A stretch of DNA of 64,000 bases from Treponema peruense. GTDB taxonomy: Bacteria; Spirochaetota; Spirochaetia; Treponematales; Treponemataceae. A program made the translations under genes and the position numbers. The stretch spans positions 2,666,001-2,730,000 of the forward strand of contig NZ_CP064936.1 of NCBI RefSeq assembly GCF_016117655.1, in the 5' to 3' direction. Shown piece by piece: positions 1 to 8,582 of this stretch. The notes under the pieces are model-generated. The model had not been told where the DNA came from and ran no database searches. It worked only from the letters and a program-made list of their open reading frames with translations. The number at the start of each line of letters is the position of its first letter. Position 1 is the first letter of the stretch.

Positions 1-139
1 ACTTTTTGAGATAATCGTAGCTGTTTTCCTGATAGCTGTACCAGTTGTACTTTGTTGTGGTAGTCAGGCAGGAATTAAAGCAGATTACAACTGCCGCTCC
101 AAAGACAAACCGCACGAAAAATTTTGCGTACTTTTTCAC
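1..139 (-). CDS. DUF4810-like lipoprotein, N-terminal part (runs off window)
   Basis: Only the first 46 codons are in the window. The reading starts at a GTG whose GTGA overlaps the stop of the upstream lipoprotein gene, so the two are translationally coupled. The N-terminus has a basic n-region (KKYAKFFVR), a hydrophobic core and a lipobox-like ICFNSC. After the cysteine comes TTTTKYNWYSYQENSYDYLKK, similar to the YxWxxYxxxLYxYxK start of DUF4810 lipoproteins. DUF4810 proteins are typically encoded beside CsgG-type and DUF799 lipoproteins as an outer-membrane-associated trio, and a CsgG-type gene lies two genes upstream here. The family call rests on a short stretch and on context. Confidence 0.6.
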   Translation of the reverse strand, partial: MKKYAKFFVRFVFGAAVVICFNSCLTTTTKYNWYSYQENSYDYLKK

Positions 140-477
140 GGAAGCGCTATTTCCCTTATATCCTGTGACGAAATAAACACTTCTTTTGAAAATACAAGGC
201 GGTCACCTGAATATACCTGAACGCTGTGTGTTCCAGCTTTAACTGCATAATTGTTTTCATTGTCTATTTTGCGCGTGTCAGGGAAATTTACGGCGGCATA
301 AAATTCTATCTTGTCGTCAATTACAACGCGAACTGCGTCAAAATCTTCGCTGGTAAACGTAATGTAGCCAACATCAGAAATGCCGTGCGATACTGTTCTG
401 GTAGATTCGCAACCCGTTGTTACAGCCGCAAACAAAACCGCCGCCGCTGTTAATATTACAAATAAATTCTTTTTCAT
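136..477 (-). CDS. Small lipoprotein in CsgG-type cluster
   Basis: A 113-residue protein with a lipoprotein signal (MKKNLFVILTAAAVLFAAVT then TGC). The mature part is polar and beta-rich (VGYITFTSEDFDAVRVVIDD, HSVQVYSGDRLVFSKEVFI), recalling PEGA-like or other small beta-sandwich lipoproteins. No family is firmly recognised. The start at 477 is chosen because the lipoprotein signal begins there; a GGAG lies 11 nt upstream, overlapping the end of the CsgG-like gene 5 nt away. The stop overlaps the GTG start of the next gene. It probably works with its neighbours at the outer membrane; the function is unknown. Confidence 0.8.
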   Translation of the reverse strand: MKKNLFVILTAAAVLFAAVTTGCESTRTVSHGISDVGYITFTSEDFDAVRVVIDDKIEFYAAVNFPDTRKIDNENNYAVKAGTHSVQVYSGDRLVFSKEVFISSQDIREIALP

Positions 478-482
478 AAAGT

Positions 483-1424
483 TTATTTCTCCGTGATTTC
501 GTATTTGGAAATATTGCTGTAGTCTATGCTGCCTTCTGTTATTTCTACTATGGAATATTCGTCGGTTACAGTAGTACCGCCGCAAGAAATTACTTTTACT
601 TCGGCGGCTTTTTTTCCTGGAAGGGTTACGGGCATTCCGGTCTGCGGATTTTTTACTGTTTTACCCTTTTCTATTACAGACAGTTTTTTTCCGGGAAGAA
701 GGCCCTGTTTTATTCCGCCTGCGATAAAAATACCGTCACTGTCTGCCGAAAGAAATACTGACTTCCACGGACGGTCCATGCAGTTGTTTATTACGTTTTC
801 CACAAGTTTAGAAATTGCCGCACTGATTGCCTTGTCGCTCAAAGTTGCGTCAAAACCGGCCGTTCCGCCTATGCCAAGTATTGTAGAAGATTCTGTTTCT
901 GCCTGACCCTTGCCTTCTTCTGAATAAATTATCTGTCCTGTAGAAACGTCGACAAGTCTTAAACTTACGCCGGCCTGAACAATCTGGCGCTTTGTACGGG
1001 AGAAAAGGTCTGTTTCGCCGATATTTTTGCGGCCGAATTCTGTTATTGAACCTATAATAAGATAGTCGGCGCCGATTTTTTCTGCAGCCTGTGCATCTGT
1101 GAGAGCTTTTTCTGAATCTATTTTGTCTGCTTCGGCGCGCTCAAGTAAAATGAATTTACCGCTGGCCGCAAGTTTTGTGGAAAGGATGTCCAGCGCCTGT
1201 TTTCCGAGCGGGTCATTGTCTTTGTCAAAGAACGCGCCCTTTGCATACTGGCTTTCGTTTGTAAACCGTGCGATTGCTACCTTGCGCTTGAGTCCTTTGT
1301 ACACCGGCTGGACGAACTCCTCCCCGTTAAGTGCTGTGCGGTCGGCCTGTACATCGGGCTTTACGCTTGTACACGAAGACAAAAGTGCCAGTGCGGTAAA
1401 AATTAGCGGCAACAGTTTTTTCAT
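483..1424 (-). CDS. CsgG/HfaB-family lipoprotein
   Basis: A 313-residue lipoprotein: signal MKKLLPLIFTALALLSSC with Cys18 in the lipobox, then a CsgG domain (about residues 45-215) with the typical KRKVAIARFTNES strand, DILSTKLAASGKFILLERAE, a GADYLIIGSITEFG segment and LRLVDVSTGQIIYSEEGKG. CsgG forms the curli secretion pore, but many homologues act in envelope assembly or in the LpoB-like group, so export of curli is not implied. An upstream ATG at 1433 directly abuts the Shine-Dalgarno GAAGGAG; the ATG at 1424 has it at 9 nt spacing and is preferred. It heads the cluster that continues into the two small lipoproteins. Confidence 0.85.
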   Translation of the reverse strand: MKKLLPLIFTALALLSSCTSVKPDVQADRTALNGEEFVQPVYKGLKRKVAIARFTNESQYAKGAFFDKDNDPLGKQALDILSTKLAASGKFILLERAEADKIDSEKALTDAQAAEKIGADYLIIGSITEFGRKNIGETDLFSRTKRQIVQAGVSLRLVDVSTGQIIYSEEGKGQAETESSTILGIGGTAGFDATLSDKAISAAISKLVENVINNCMDRPWKSVFLSADSDGIFIAGGIKQGLLPGKKLSVIEKGKTVKNPQTGMPVTLPGKKAAEVKVISCGGTTVTDEYSIVEITEGSIDYSNISKYEITEK

Positions 1425-1458
1425 AATATTCATCTCCTTCCTATTTAGATGGTTCAGA

Positions 1459-2127
1459 TTAGATTCCGAGCGGTTCGTCTACGAGAATTATTTTTATTCT
1501 TCCCGGAACTTTGCTCATTCTTGTTTCTACGATGTATGAACAGATGCAGTCGGCGGCAGTACAATCACCGCAGCTTCCTGTTTTTGAACACGGTGTTCCA
1601 GTAATCTGTGCAAAGTGAGGGTTTAAGTTGCAGCGCTGGACATTTACCGGAGCGGCATAATTTCTGGCACGGTCGCGGGCACTTTCTGTTGTTTTGCATA
1701 TTTTGTTCATGCTTACTACAGCAATTACACTTTTGGGACCGTAAGCAATGGCTGCTACGCGGTTTCCCATTCCGTCTATGTTTATTAAAACGCCGTCTTC
1801 GCTCATTGCGTTAAAACTTGTGAGATAAACATCGGCAAAAAAGGCTTTGTGCATAAGTTCCTGGCGTTCTTCGGGAGTTTTTGCTGTGTCGCGGTCTATT
1901 GCATTGTAGTCTCCGCTGCGTACGGCTTCCAGAACTTTAAGTTCTTCCATGGTTTGGGTTCCGCCCCAGGAGACAGATGCTTTTGCCGGAATAAGTGAAA
2001 GTACTTTTTGGGCTGCTTCCTGTGCAGTTTCTGTATAATATGCGTCGAATTTTCTGGCTTTGAGATTTTTTATTACGCGCTCGGCTAAAAGTTTGTTTCT
2101 GTTTTTTACCGAAATATCACCGGCCAT
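1459..2127 (-). CDS. LUD-domain protein (LutC/YkgG-like, DUF162)
   Basis: A 222-residue soluble protein of the LUD family, which contains lactate utilisation subunits such as LutC and many stand-alone members of unknown substrate. Seen: SVSWGGTQTMEELKVLEAV (the SxGGS-like loop), DVYLTSFNAMSEDGVLINID, GNRVAAIAYGPKSVIAVV, and a Cys-rich segment near residues 175-200 (TPCSKTGSCGDCTAADCIC) that may bind metal. An in-frame TTG lies upstream, but the Shine-Dalgarno GGAGG five bases before the ATG at 2127 fixes the start. The gene stands alone, 34 nt ahead of the CsgG-like gene, with no lutA/lutB partners in the window, so lactate oxidation should not be assumed. Confidence 0.85.
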   Translation of the reverse strand: MAGDISVKNRNKLLAERVIKNLKARKFDAYYTETAQEAAQKVLSLIPAKASVSWGGTQTMEELKVLEAVRSGDYNAIDRDTAKTPEERQELMHKAFFADVYLTSFNAMSEDGVLINIDGMGNRVAAIAYGPKSVIAVVSMNKICKTTESARDRARNYAAPVNVQRCNLNPHFAQITGTPCSKTGSCGDCTAADCICSYIVETRMSKVPGRIKIILVDEPLGI

Positions 2128-2226
2128 TTTTTCCTCCACCAAATGAATTGCTTCTCTATATAAGGTACATCTTAATTCAATACTGGGGAAAAATCAATTG
2201 GAAAAAAGAAAACCTGTTTGCTGATT

Positions 2227-2430
2227 TTATTCAGTATCGCAGTCGGCATAAAGATAGGCGAGCATGTTGTACTCACCGGAAGGGAGCTTGAAGTTGAGTG
2301 CGTCCTCGAAATCCCGGTCCAGAACAATTCCCATATCGATGCAGTGCTGCATATAGCGGTTAAAGGTAAGATTCTGTTTTGGAGAAGGCTGTTTTGAAAG
2401 CAGCGCCTTTTGAAGTTCATTCATGTTCAT
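2227..2430 (-). pseudogene. Remnant of an AlbA_2-type ATP-binding protein
   Basis: A 67-codon open stretch reads like the middle of long AlbA_2-type putative ATP-binding regulators: KQNLTFNRYMQHCIDMGIVL followed by DFEDALNFKLPSGEYNMLAYLYAD, where full-length relatives continue into a conserved C-terminal region. Here the frame stops right after the LAYLYAD motif and nothing recognisable precedes it, so it looks like a leftover rather than a working gene. It could instead be a short expressed protein. The family link comes from memory of the motif; no alignment was run. Confidence 0.4.
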
Positions 2431-2457
2431 AGTTCCATTCCGGTTTTGTTTTAAGGT

Positions 2458-2491
2458 TTTTAAGCACGACAATATTTTGCCGTGCTTAAAA
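2458..2491 (-). terminator. Hairpin after the envelope operon
   Basis: TTTTAAGCACG and CGTGCTTAAAA form an 11-bp stem around a 12-nt loop, just past the stop of the large lipoprotein gene at 2498. There is no clear U-tract beyond the stem on either strand, so it may be a terminator or a 3' stability hairpin. Confidence 0.5.
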
Positions 2492-2497
2492 TACTAA

Positions 2498-4471
2498 TTA
2501 GTCTGTAATTGTAAGTGCTACAGGGAGCGTTACTGTTGTTGTTCCTGACTTTGCAGTAATAAGAACATTGTATGTTCCGCTTTCAAGAAGTTTTGCACCG
2601 GTCTGTGTAAACGTTGCGGGTGTTCCTACTGCTACAGCTTCCTGTGTCTGGCTGTAATATTTTGTTCCGGGTGCAGAAACTGCAAATGTTACGGAATCGT
2701 AAGCGAAACCTGTTGTTATTGGTGAAGTTGCTCCCTTGTCTGCTACATTTACAGTCCAGATTAGTGCACCGGTGTCATCAAGCGCATCGGCTTTTGATAC
2801 ACTTACGGTATATGACGGATCTGTTCCTGTAAGTGCAACATTATTTTTACCAACTGTAATCCATGAGGCGTCGAGTTTATAGTCGGCTGCGTTAAAGATA
2901 TTTACATCTGCGTCGGTTGTGTAGCATGCGTAAAGATCAATATTTGCAGGACCGGAGTAGTTTGGTGTTGCAGCAACGTCAATATCTTTTTTGCCAGAGT
3001 CCTGCCACTTTGTCCAGGAAAGACTGTTCTTTACAAGTATATTTGTTGTTGCAGCTTCAGAAGTATCAGGAACAAGATATGCTGTTTCGGTAGAAGCATA
3101 TCGTACAATTGGTGTAGTCTGTGCTGATCCTGTCTCCGGTGTATATGTTCCGCCCTGGAGATTGTATCTGATTCTGAACAGATTGATGAATGTTCCGCCG
3201 AATACTGTTCCAGTACCATTTCCTGCGCCGACTGTTACATAAGTGTTGGCTGATGAACCTGCACGGTTAACTGCGCGAATTCTTGCGACATAGGCTTTTC
3301 CGAGCTCAAGTTTCATTGTAAGCCATTTGTTGTTTGCAAGAAGTGAACCTTCTGTGTAAAGCTGGTCTTCTATTACTGCAGCACCGTAAGTAACTGCTGT
3401 ATTGCCTGAATCTGTTACTGCTGATTCCCATGTTGTCTCGTCTGTCGGAATTGCAGCTACAGTAGAACCTGTTACATCAAGAAGGTCAATTTCAAAATAG
3501 CGCTCGTTGACACAGTCTTTTCCGACCCAGTCAAACTTAACGTCATAGAATCCCGGAGTGCTGTCTTCTGTACCGGCAACATAAGATGCTGTAAATGTTG
3601 TTACTTTTGCGGGAACTGTTCCGATTACGTTCGGTATGGCTACAGCAGTGCCGTTTGTTTTTCCTGGAAGAATTACAATTGAGTCACTCCACTCTGCTTC
3701 ACATTCGTTTTTTGCATTAAGGAATTCTACTTTGAATGTATATGTTCCGGGGGCAAGATCTTTTGAAGATTCACCAAATGTTGCGGGGAATGTAAGTGTT
3801 CCTGCCGCTTTTTTTGCAGTTTGAACAGTTGTAGTGTCACCTGAATAATTGACAACAGTACCGTTTGTAAGATTGTAGATTCCGAGTGTTACTGACTCAA
3901 TGCTGGCAGGAATTGTCCAGTCATCGAGCAATTTAGTTGTAAGATTTACCTTACCCGGTGTTGTAAGTCCGTCGGGCTTTAAAGTAAAGCTTGCACTGTT
4001 TGCATGGCGTGTAAGGTCTACGGCAGCGTATCCTATAAGAACTGCCTTTCCCTTAACTGCGGCAAGATCGTCTGCTTCTGTAATTTTTGTTGCTGCATCT
4101 GCAGTAACAGCAAGAGTAAGATTCCAGTTGTACGGCTCTACATCAAGAGTGAATTTTCCGTTTTCTACTGTTACAGAAGTCCACTCCTTTTCTTCACCGT
4201 TGGAAGCTTTTCCGTAGAGATAGTAACTGAGAGTGTCACTTGTTTTAAAAGCATCGGGCATAATTGAACGTGCAGGAGCAAACATATTTGCCTGAACACT
4301 GCTCTCTTCAACAAACTCGCTGTAATTTTTGATTTCTACAGTAAGTGTCCTGAGGCCTTCAATTCCTTCACCGGAAACACTGTCGCCTTCAAGGCTGTTC
4401 TGACATCCGGCAAGACCAAGCAAAAGTGCAAGCGCACCAATGCAGTTCCTAAAGATTTTCTTTCCCTTCAT
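2498..4471 (-). CDS. Large surface lipoprotein with InlB-B-like repeat
   Basis: A 657-residue predicted lipoprotein: MKGKKIFRNCIGALALLLGLAGC puts the lipid cysteine at position 23. The mature protein is Thr/Ser/Gly-rich beta sequence with several sandwich-like segments. Residues about 433-520 (IRYNLQGGTY, then VRYASTETAYLVPD, WTKWQDSG and NIDLYACYT) resemble an Internalin B-type repeat seen in bacterial surface proteins. The start is set by AGGAGG six bases before the ATG; reading further upstream would lose the signal peptide. It is the last gene of a three-gene operon and overlaps the preceding gene by 23 nt. A surface-exposed adhesive or scaffold role is plausible but unproven. Confidence 0.8.
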   Translation of the reverse strand: MKGKKIFRNCIGALALLLGLAGCQNSLEGDSVSGEGIEGLRTLTVEIKNYSEFVEESSVQANMFAPARSIMPDAFKTSDTLSYYLYGKASNGEEKEWTSVTVENGKFTLDVEPYNWNLTLAVTADAATKITEADDLAAVKGKAVLIGYAAVDLTRHANSASFTLKPDGLTTPGKVNLTTKLLDDWTIPASIESVTLGIYNLTNGTVVNYSGDTTTVQTAKKAAGTLTFPATFGESSKDLAPGTYTFKVEFLNAKNECEAEWSDSIVILPGKTNGTAVAIPNVIGTVPAKVTTFTASYVAGTEDSTPGFYDVKFDWVGKDCVNERYFEIDLLDVTGSTVAAIPTDETTWESAVTDSGNTAVTYGAAVIEDQLYTEGSLLANNKWLTMKLELGKAYVARIRAVNRAGSSANTYVTVGAGNGTGTVFGGTFINLFRIRYNLQGGTYTPETGSAQTTPIVRYASTETAYLVPDTSEAATTNILVKNSLSWTKWQDSGKKDIDVAATPNYSGPANIDLYACYTTDADVNIFNAADYKLDASWITVGKNNVALTGTDPSYTVSVSKADALDDTGALIWTVNVADKGATSPITTGFAYDSVTFAVSAPGTKYYSQTQEAVAVGTPATFTQTGAKLLESGTYNVLITAKSGTTTVTLPVALTITD

Positions 4472-4943
4472 TATTGTCCTCCTGAACAGGGATTTCTTCA
4501 AGCGAATCGTAAACCACCAGTTCGCACGAGTCGCCGTATATTGTTCCGTCTGCGCAGGCAAGTGAAAGTTCAAGAACATAAGTTCTGCCGCTCACAAGCT
4601 TTGCATCGGGTATGTACAAAATAAAATACTGTCCTTCCTGACCAAGTACTTCTTTTTTTTCAATTGAATTTACAGAATAAAGCGTCCATTTATATGACGA
4701 ACATCCGTCGGGTGCTGCCAGTGAAACAGATGCATTGCGGTTTACAAAATAGCGTTCCAAAAGAATTTCGCTTTCATTAAAATTTTCATCACCCGGAACA
4801 GGTTCTCTGAAATTTTCTTCTGCAACATGGTGAAACTGCGAATTGTATTCATCCATAATCTGCCCGATTCCGTTTGTGCACGAAAACAAAAGGGCAGGTA
4901 AAATTACAAAAGCAAAAATCCGGGCAGCAAATTTTATTTTCAT
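4449..4943 (-). CDS. Small lipoprotein, middle gene of envelope operon
   Basis: A 164-residue lipoprotein with signal MKIKFAARIFAFVILPALLF and lipobox FSC. The mature region has a beta-sandwich look (ASVSLAAPDGCSSYKWTLYS, RTYVLELSLACADGTIYGDS), similar to Ig/PKD-like modules in which a bracketed SYKWTL strand is common. Its start codon shares ATGA with the stop of the upstream beta-propeller gene, and its own 3' end overlaps the next gene by 23 nt, so all three are translationally coupled. No specific family is recognised. Confidence 0.75.
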   Translation of the reverse strand: MKIKFAARIFAFVILPALLFSCTNGIGQIMDEYNSQFHHVAEENFREPVPGDENFNESEILLERYFVNRNASVSLAAPDGCSSYKWTLYSVNSIEKKEVLGQEGQYFILYIPDAKLVSGRTYVLELSLACADGTIYGDSCELVVYDSLEEIPVQEDNNEGKENL

Positions 4944-6607
4944 TGTGCACCTACCCCGAATCTGTACCCCGCTCCAAAACGGAGTGAAAATGCAGTTACG
5001 CAGTCCCAGTTCATTCCCGCATATAAAGAAATTCTTTTGAATGCTGCACCGACACGAAATCCCGCGCATGGTGAAAAATATGTTCCAAAAATGGCACCTG
5101 CAGGCTGTACAAGACTGAATACACTCATGCCGGCACTAAGTTCCGCAAAGACATCAACATCAGAAGCAAAAGGAAAAAGACTTATTCCAAACGGAACAAC
5201 TGCAGAAAAAGAAGTGAGCAGCGGATTTGCAATAACCTCGCCGCCGCTTCTATAAGTGTATGGAAAATTCTGTGAAGGAAAAGCACACGCTGCACGTACA
5301 AGACCGCCAAAATAAAACGGCTTTAGCACACCGGCATTTGTGTAACCGGCACAAAGGCCGCCCTGAACACCATAGATTCCCGAAAGAATTGAACAGTCGG
5401 CACGGACTTCCACACTGTGAGCATTGCGCGTTCTGAAAGCCTGAACCATTTCTGAAGAAGAAGAAAGTGCTGTTCCGCCAGAAGATTCTGCGCCTTCACC
5501 TGCAGGCAAATATCCTGTTCCCGAAGAAACATTTTCCTGGGCAACATAAACGCGGTAAAGGTTTGGCTTTTTTCCCGGTTTATAAAAAACGTCTTTTACA
5601 TTCAAAATATAAATTGAACCGTCTTCATGTCCTACAAGAAGTTTTTTTGAATCAGAAGAAAATGCATAACTTGTAATTGCAGTTTTATTCCACGACGGAA
5701 TGTAGCCCAGATATTCTGCACTGTCCAGCGCGTAATACCTGAACTGATTTTTCTTTGTAAGAACAATCAGTGTTTTTTTATCTTCTGCAAGGCGGAATGA
5801 ATTTATTTTGTCTTCGCAGGAAATCTTATTTACGGTCTCGCCAAGAAAATTTTTTATTTCGATAGTGTCTTCTGCAGAAGCAAAAATTATTTTTTCTGAA
5901 TCTTCTGTAAATTCCATGCAGGGAATTTTTGTATACGCACCGGCAATTACAGTAACAGGTTCAACGCTGCTCATATTCCAGATAACAACACTTGCATCTG
6001 AACGCAGAGCCGCAATTTTTTTTGAAAAAGAATCAAAAGCAAGCGAAATTATTTGAACACTTTTATTTTTGTTTTCTGTATTGCTTTCGCTTTCATCTTC
6101 TGCAGTTGATGAAGAAGGAGACCTGAGCGTTAGTCCCGTAAGAGAATTTGAAATATAAAGCTGAAGATAAACGTGAATATCGTTTTCGGAAGTGACAGCG
6201 GCAATGTAGTTTCCGTTTTTTGAAAAACTTATTCTGCACTCATCGTTGTCTTCGAATTTTCTTGTTATTGTATTTATTATTCCTGGAAGACGGTAAATTT
6301 TTAATTCAGAAGAATCAGACACCGTGACCAACTGTTCAAAAGATTTTTCTTTATTGGCAACAAATTTCAACTGCTGCACATTTTCTTCAGAAACTGAAAA
6401 GGTCTTTATCTTTGAAAAATCATCTGCATCGCGGATTGTAACAGAATTTGCTTCACTGTATGCAAAAACAGAAGAGTCGGCATTCCAGTCCAGAGCCAGT
6501 ACGCTCGAAGGAATTTTTATTACCGGAATATCAATTTCCTTTGATGAAATACAAAATGGTAATGCTAAAAATAAAACTGCTGATAATAAGCGTTTCTTCT
6601 CTTCCAT
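4940..6607 (-). CDS. Exported beta-propeller (WD40-like) protein with C-terminal barrel-like domain
   Basis: A 555-residue protein with a Sec signal (MEEKKRLLSAVLFLALPFCI). Residues about 35-345 form WD40-like blades, with repeated patterns such as VLALDWNADSSVFAYSE, IISLAFDSFSKKIAALRSDA and YAFSSDSKKLLVGHEDGSI. The last about 160 residues alternate aromatic and glycine-rich strands (GGLCAGYTNAGVLKPFYFGG to FSLRFGAGYRFGVGAQ), like a small outer-membrane barrel ending in an aromatic strand. Propeller plus barrel in one chain is uncommon. It is the first gene of the operon, expressed from a promoter with a poly-G spacer. Function unknown; surface sensing or scaffolding is a guess. Confidence 0.75.
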   Translation of the reverse strand: MEEKKRLLSAVLFLALPFCISSKEIDIPVIKIPSSVLALDWNADSSVFAYSEANSVTIRDADDFSKIKTFSVSEENVQQLKFVANKEKSFEQLVTVSDSSELKIYRLPGIINTITRKFEDNDECRISFSKNGNYIAAVTSENDIHVYLQLYISNSLTGLTLRSPSSSTAEDESESNTENKNKSVQIISLAFDSFSKKIAALRSDASVVIWNMSSVEPVTVIAGAYTKIPCMEFTEDSEKIIFASAEDTIEIKNFLGETVNKISCEDKINSFRLAEDKKTLIVLTKKNQFRYYALDSAEYLGYIPSWNKTAITSYAFSSDSKKLLVGHEDGSIYILNVKDVFYKPGKKPNLYRVYVAQENVSSGTGYLPAGEGAESSGGTALSSSSEMVQAFRTRNAHSVEVRADCSILSGIYGVQGGLCAGYTNAGVLKPFYFGGLVRAACAFPSQNFPYTYRSGGEVIANPLLTSFSAVVPFGISLFPFASDVDVFAELSAGMSVFSLVQPAGAIFGTYFSPCAGFRVGAAFKRISLYAGMNWDCVTAFSLRFGAGYRFGVGAQ

Positions 6608-6625
6608 AATAAAACTCTATTTTCC

Positions 6626-6650
6626 ATTATACCCCCCCATTTTTTGTCAA
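6626..6650 (-). promoter_or_regulatory. Promoter with poly-G spacer before envelope operon
   Basis: On the minus strand a perfect TTGACA and a perfect TATAAT are separated by only 13 nt, seven of which are a run of G (6632-6638). The optimum spacer is 16-18 nt, so gain of 3-5 G would create a strong promoter. The ATG of the propeller gene lies 18 nt past the -10 box. Poly-G tracts in front of outer-membrane protein genes vary expression in Treponema pallidum, which makes slippage-driven switching a reasonable inference here. Confidence 0.6.
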
Positions 6651-6704
6651 TACTATCTATATAACGGTAGACAACTATCTTGTACATCTTTATGACAAAA
6701 CAGG

Positions 6705-6938
6705 ATGCAGCAACCGCAGCGAAAAGGAAAAGGAACTCATTCAGCAATTAAAAAAATAGAAAAAACAGCATTTCTTCGCAGTGTTAATTCGTATCTTGGA
6801 ATAATGCAGCATTACAAAATGTATAATTTCAAAAGTAAACTGATAAAACACTGTTGCGGCATTTATTGGAAAAATTATTTTTCTTTTAAAACAATTCTTA
6901 AGAAAATTGTCTGGCTAAAAACTGAATATATTGATTGA
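6705..6938 (+). pseudogene. Remnant of a reverse transcriptase C-terminus
   Basis: The translated stretch contains FLRSVNSYLGIMQHYKMYNF followed by KSKLIKH, matching the xSINSYLGxxxHYxxYxxRKK end region of diversity-generating-retroelement/retron-type reverse transcriptases that occur in treponemes. No palm domain (YxDD) is present upstream, so only the tail remains. A neighbouring frame just before it (EKEKELIQQLKK then stop) also looks coding, suggesting a frameshift as well as truncation. It fills most of the gap between the envelope operon and the ATPase gene. No template or variable repeat was recognised near it. Confidence 0.4.
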
Positions 6939-6956
6939 TGTCCAGTATATTCTGCA

Positions 6957-6985
6957 TTGAATATAGTTACCTTTCAAGATATAAT
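6957..6985 (+). promoter_or_regulatory. Promoter of AAA-ATPase-like gene (leaderless)
   Basis: TTGAAT, 17-nt spacer, TATAAT. The -10 box ends 6 nt before the ATG at 6992, so transcription should start at or next to the start codon; no Shine-Dalgarno is present. Confidence 0.6.
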
Positions 6986-6991
6986 AAACTT

Positions 6992-8569
6992 ATGGCAGAA
7001 TTAAAACTTTTTCCTATTGGAATTCAGGATTTTGAAAGGCTCAGAAAAGACGGTTGTTATTATGTAGATAAAACTGATTTAGTTTATAAAATGACGCATA
7101 CTTTTAATTATTATTTTTTGAGCCGTCCGCGCCGCTTTGGAAAGTCACTTTTAATTTCAACTTTACGCGATTATTTTTTAGGAAAGAAAGAACTTTTTGA
7201 AGGACTTGCAATAGAAAAACTTGAAAAAGAATGGAAAAAGTATCCTGTTTTTCATTTGAGTTTTGCAGGAAATAAATTTACAGATTTAAAATCTCTTCAG
7301 ATTTATATGAATTTTAAACTTTCTGAATTAGAAAAAACATATAAAGTTACGAATACAAATGAATATGAATGGGGTCCCCGTTTTGAAAAAATTCTTATGA
7401 CCGCATACGAACAGACAGGCACAGAACCTGTAGTTTTAGTTGATGAATACGATGCACCTCTTTTAGATACAATGGACAATCCTGAACTTCAGCTTATTCT
7501 AAAACAGGAAGTGCGAAAGTTGTTCAGCCCGTTAAAAGATATGGGCGGAATTCTGCGCTTTGTTTTTTTGACAGGAATAAGCAAGTTCAGTCAGCTGAGT
7601 ATTTTCAGTGAATTGAATAATCTTAATGTAATTACGATGGATAATGAGTATGCTGCAATCTGCGGAATTACAAAAGAAGAACTTTTTGAACAGATGAAAC
7701 CGGAAATCCAGGCGCTGGCAGATAACAACAATATGACTTACGACCAAGCTTGTGCAGCTCTTACTCAAAAATATGACGGCTATCATTTTACAGAAAAGTC
7801 ACCTGATATTTATAATCCGTTCAGTTTGATAAATGCGCTCAGTAAAAAAGAATTAAAAAACTTCTGGTTTGCAACGGGAACACCGACAATTCTTACGCGA
7901 TTGATAAAAAAATATAAAATGGCCCCTGAAAGTTTTGACAAAGGATTTCCGGCAACACTTGAAATGTTTGACGCTCCGACAGAAACGGCAACAAATCCAA
8001 TTCCTATGCTTTATCAGAGCGGGTATCTTACAATCAAAAATTATGACGGCTACGAATATACACTTGGATTTCCAAATGATGAGGTGCGACTGGGCTTTGT
8101 AAAATCACTTATGCCTTATTACGCAACAGATGATCAAATTCAAAATGACAGTTTTATTTTAAGAATAACAAAGGCCTTTCGTGAAAACCGTCTTGAAGAT
8201 GCTCTAAAAGAAATGAAAGCTTTTTTGTCTTCGATTCCGTATAATGCCGAAAAGCAGGATGAAAATCACTACAAAACTTTATTCTATTTAATAGCGCGCT
8301 TGTGTACGCCGTACGTTGTCAAGACAGAAGAAGCAAGTGCTGCCGGCCGAAGTGATATGGTTGTAGAAACAGAAAGCGCTGTTTACGTTTTTGAATTCAA
8401 ACTTGACGGAACAGTAGAAGAAGCACTCGCGCAGATTGATTCAAAAGGATATCTGATTCCGTATTCAGTTACAAAAGATAAAAACGGCAACGACAAAAAG
8501 CTGGTAAAAGTGGGCGTAAGTTTTGATGCAGAAAAACGCACACTCGGTGAATGGAAGATTGTAGAATAG
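6992..8569 (+). CDS. AAA-ATPase-like protein with PD-(D/E)XK nuclease domain
   Basis: A 525-residue member of the AAA-ATPase-like (PF09820) / PDDEXK_9 family, common in many copies in gut anaerobes and spirochaetes. Seen: LFPIGIQDFERLRKDG at the N-terminus, Walker A RPRRFGKS (residues 45-52), Walker B VVLVDEYDAP with DEYD at 151-154, and near the C-terminus GRSDMVV followed by VFEFKL (Asp455, Glu468, Lys470), the D..ExK pattern of the nuclease fold. The start at 6992 is chosen because family members begin there and because a promoter abuts it. Biological role is not established; defence or selfish-element functions have been suggested. It lies in an accessory stretch with several gene remnants. 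Confidence 0.9.
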   Translation: MAELKLFPIGIQDFERLRKDGCYYVDKTDLVYKMTHTFNYYFLSRPRRFGKSLLISTLRDYFLGKKELFEGLAIEKLEKEWKKYPVFHLSFAGNKFTDLKSLQIYMNFKLSELEKTYKVTNTNEYEWGPRFEKILMTAYEQTGTEPVVLVDEYDAPLLDTMDNPELQLILKQEVRKLFSPLKDMGGILRFVFLTGISKFSQLSIFSELNNLNVITMDNEYAAICGITKEELFEQMKPEIQALADNNNMTYDQACAALTQKYDGYHFTEKSPDIYNPFSLINALSKKELKNFWFATGTPTILTRLIKKYKMAPESFDKGFPATLEMFDAPTETATNPIPMLYQSGYLTIKNYDGYEYTLGFPNDEVRLGFVKSLMPYYATDDQIQNDSFILRITKAFRENRLEDALKEMKAFLSSIPYNAEKQDENHYKTLFYLIARLCTPYVVKTEEASAAGRSDMVVETESAVYVFEFKLDGTVEEALAQIDSKGYLIPYSVTKDKNGNDKKLVKVGVSFDAEKRTLGEWKIVE

Positions 8570-8582
8570 AAAGAATTTTAAA

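Noticed and set aside
6565-6747. A 60-codon minus-strand frame starting upstream of the envelope operon.
   Set aside because: It runs through the promoter with the poly-G tract, shares no family similarity and overlaps the start of the real gene in another frame.
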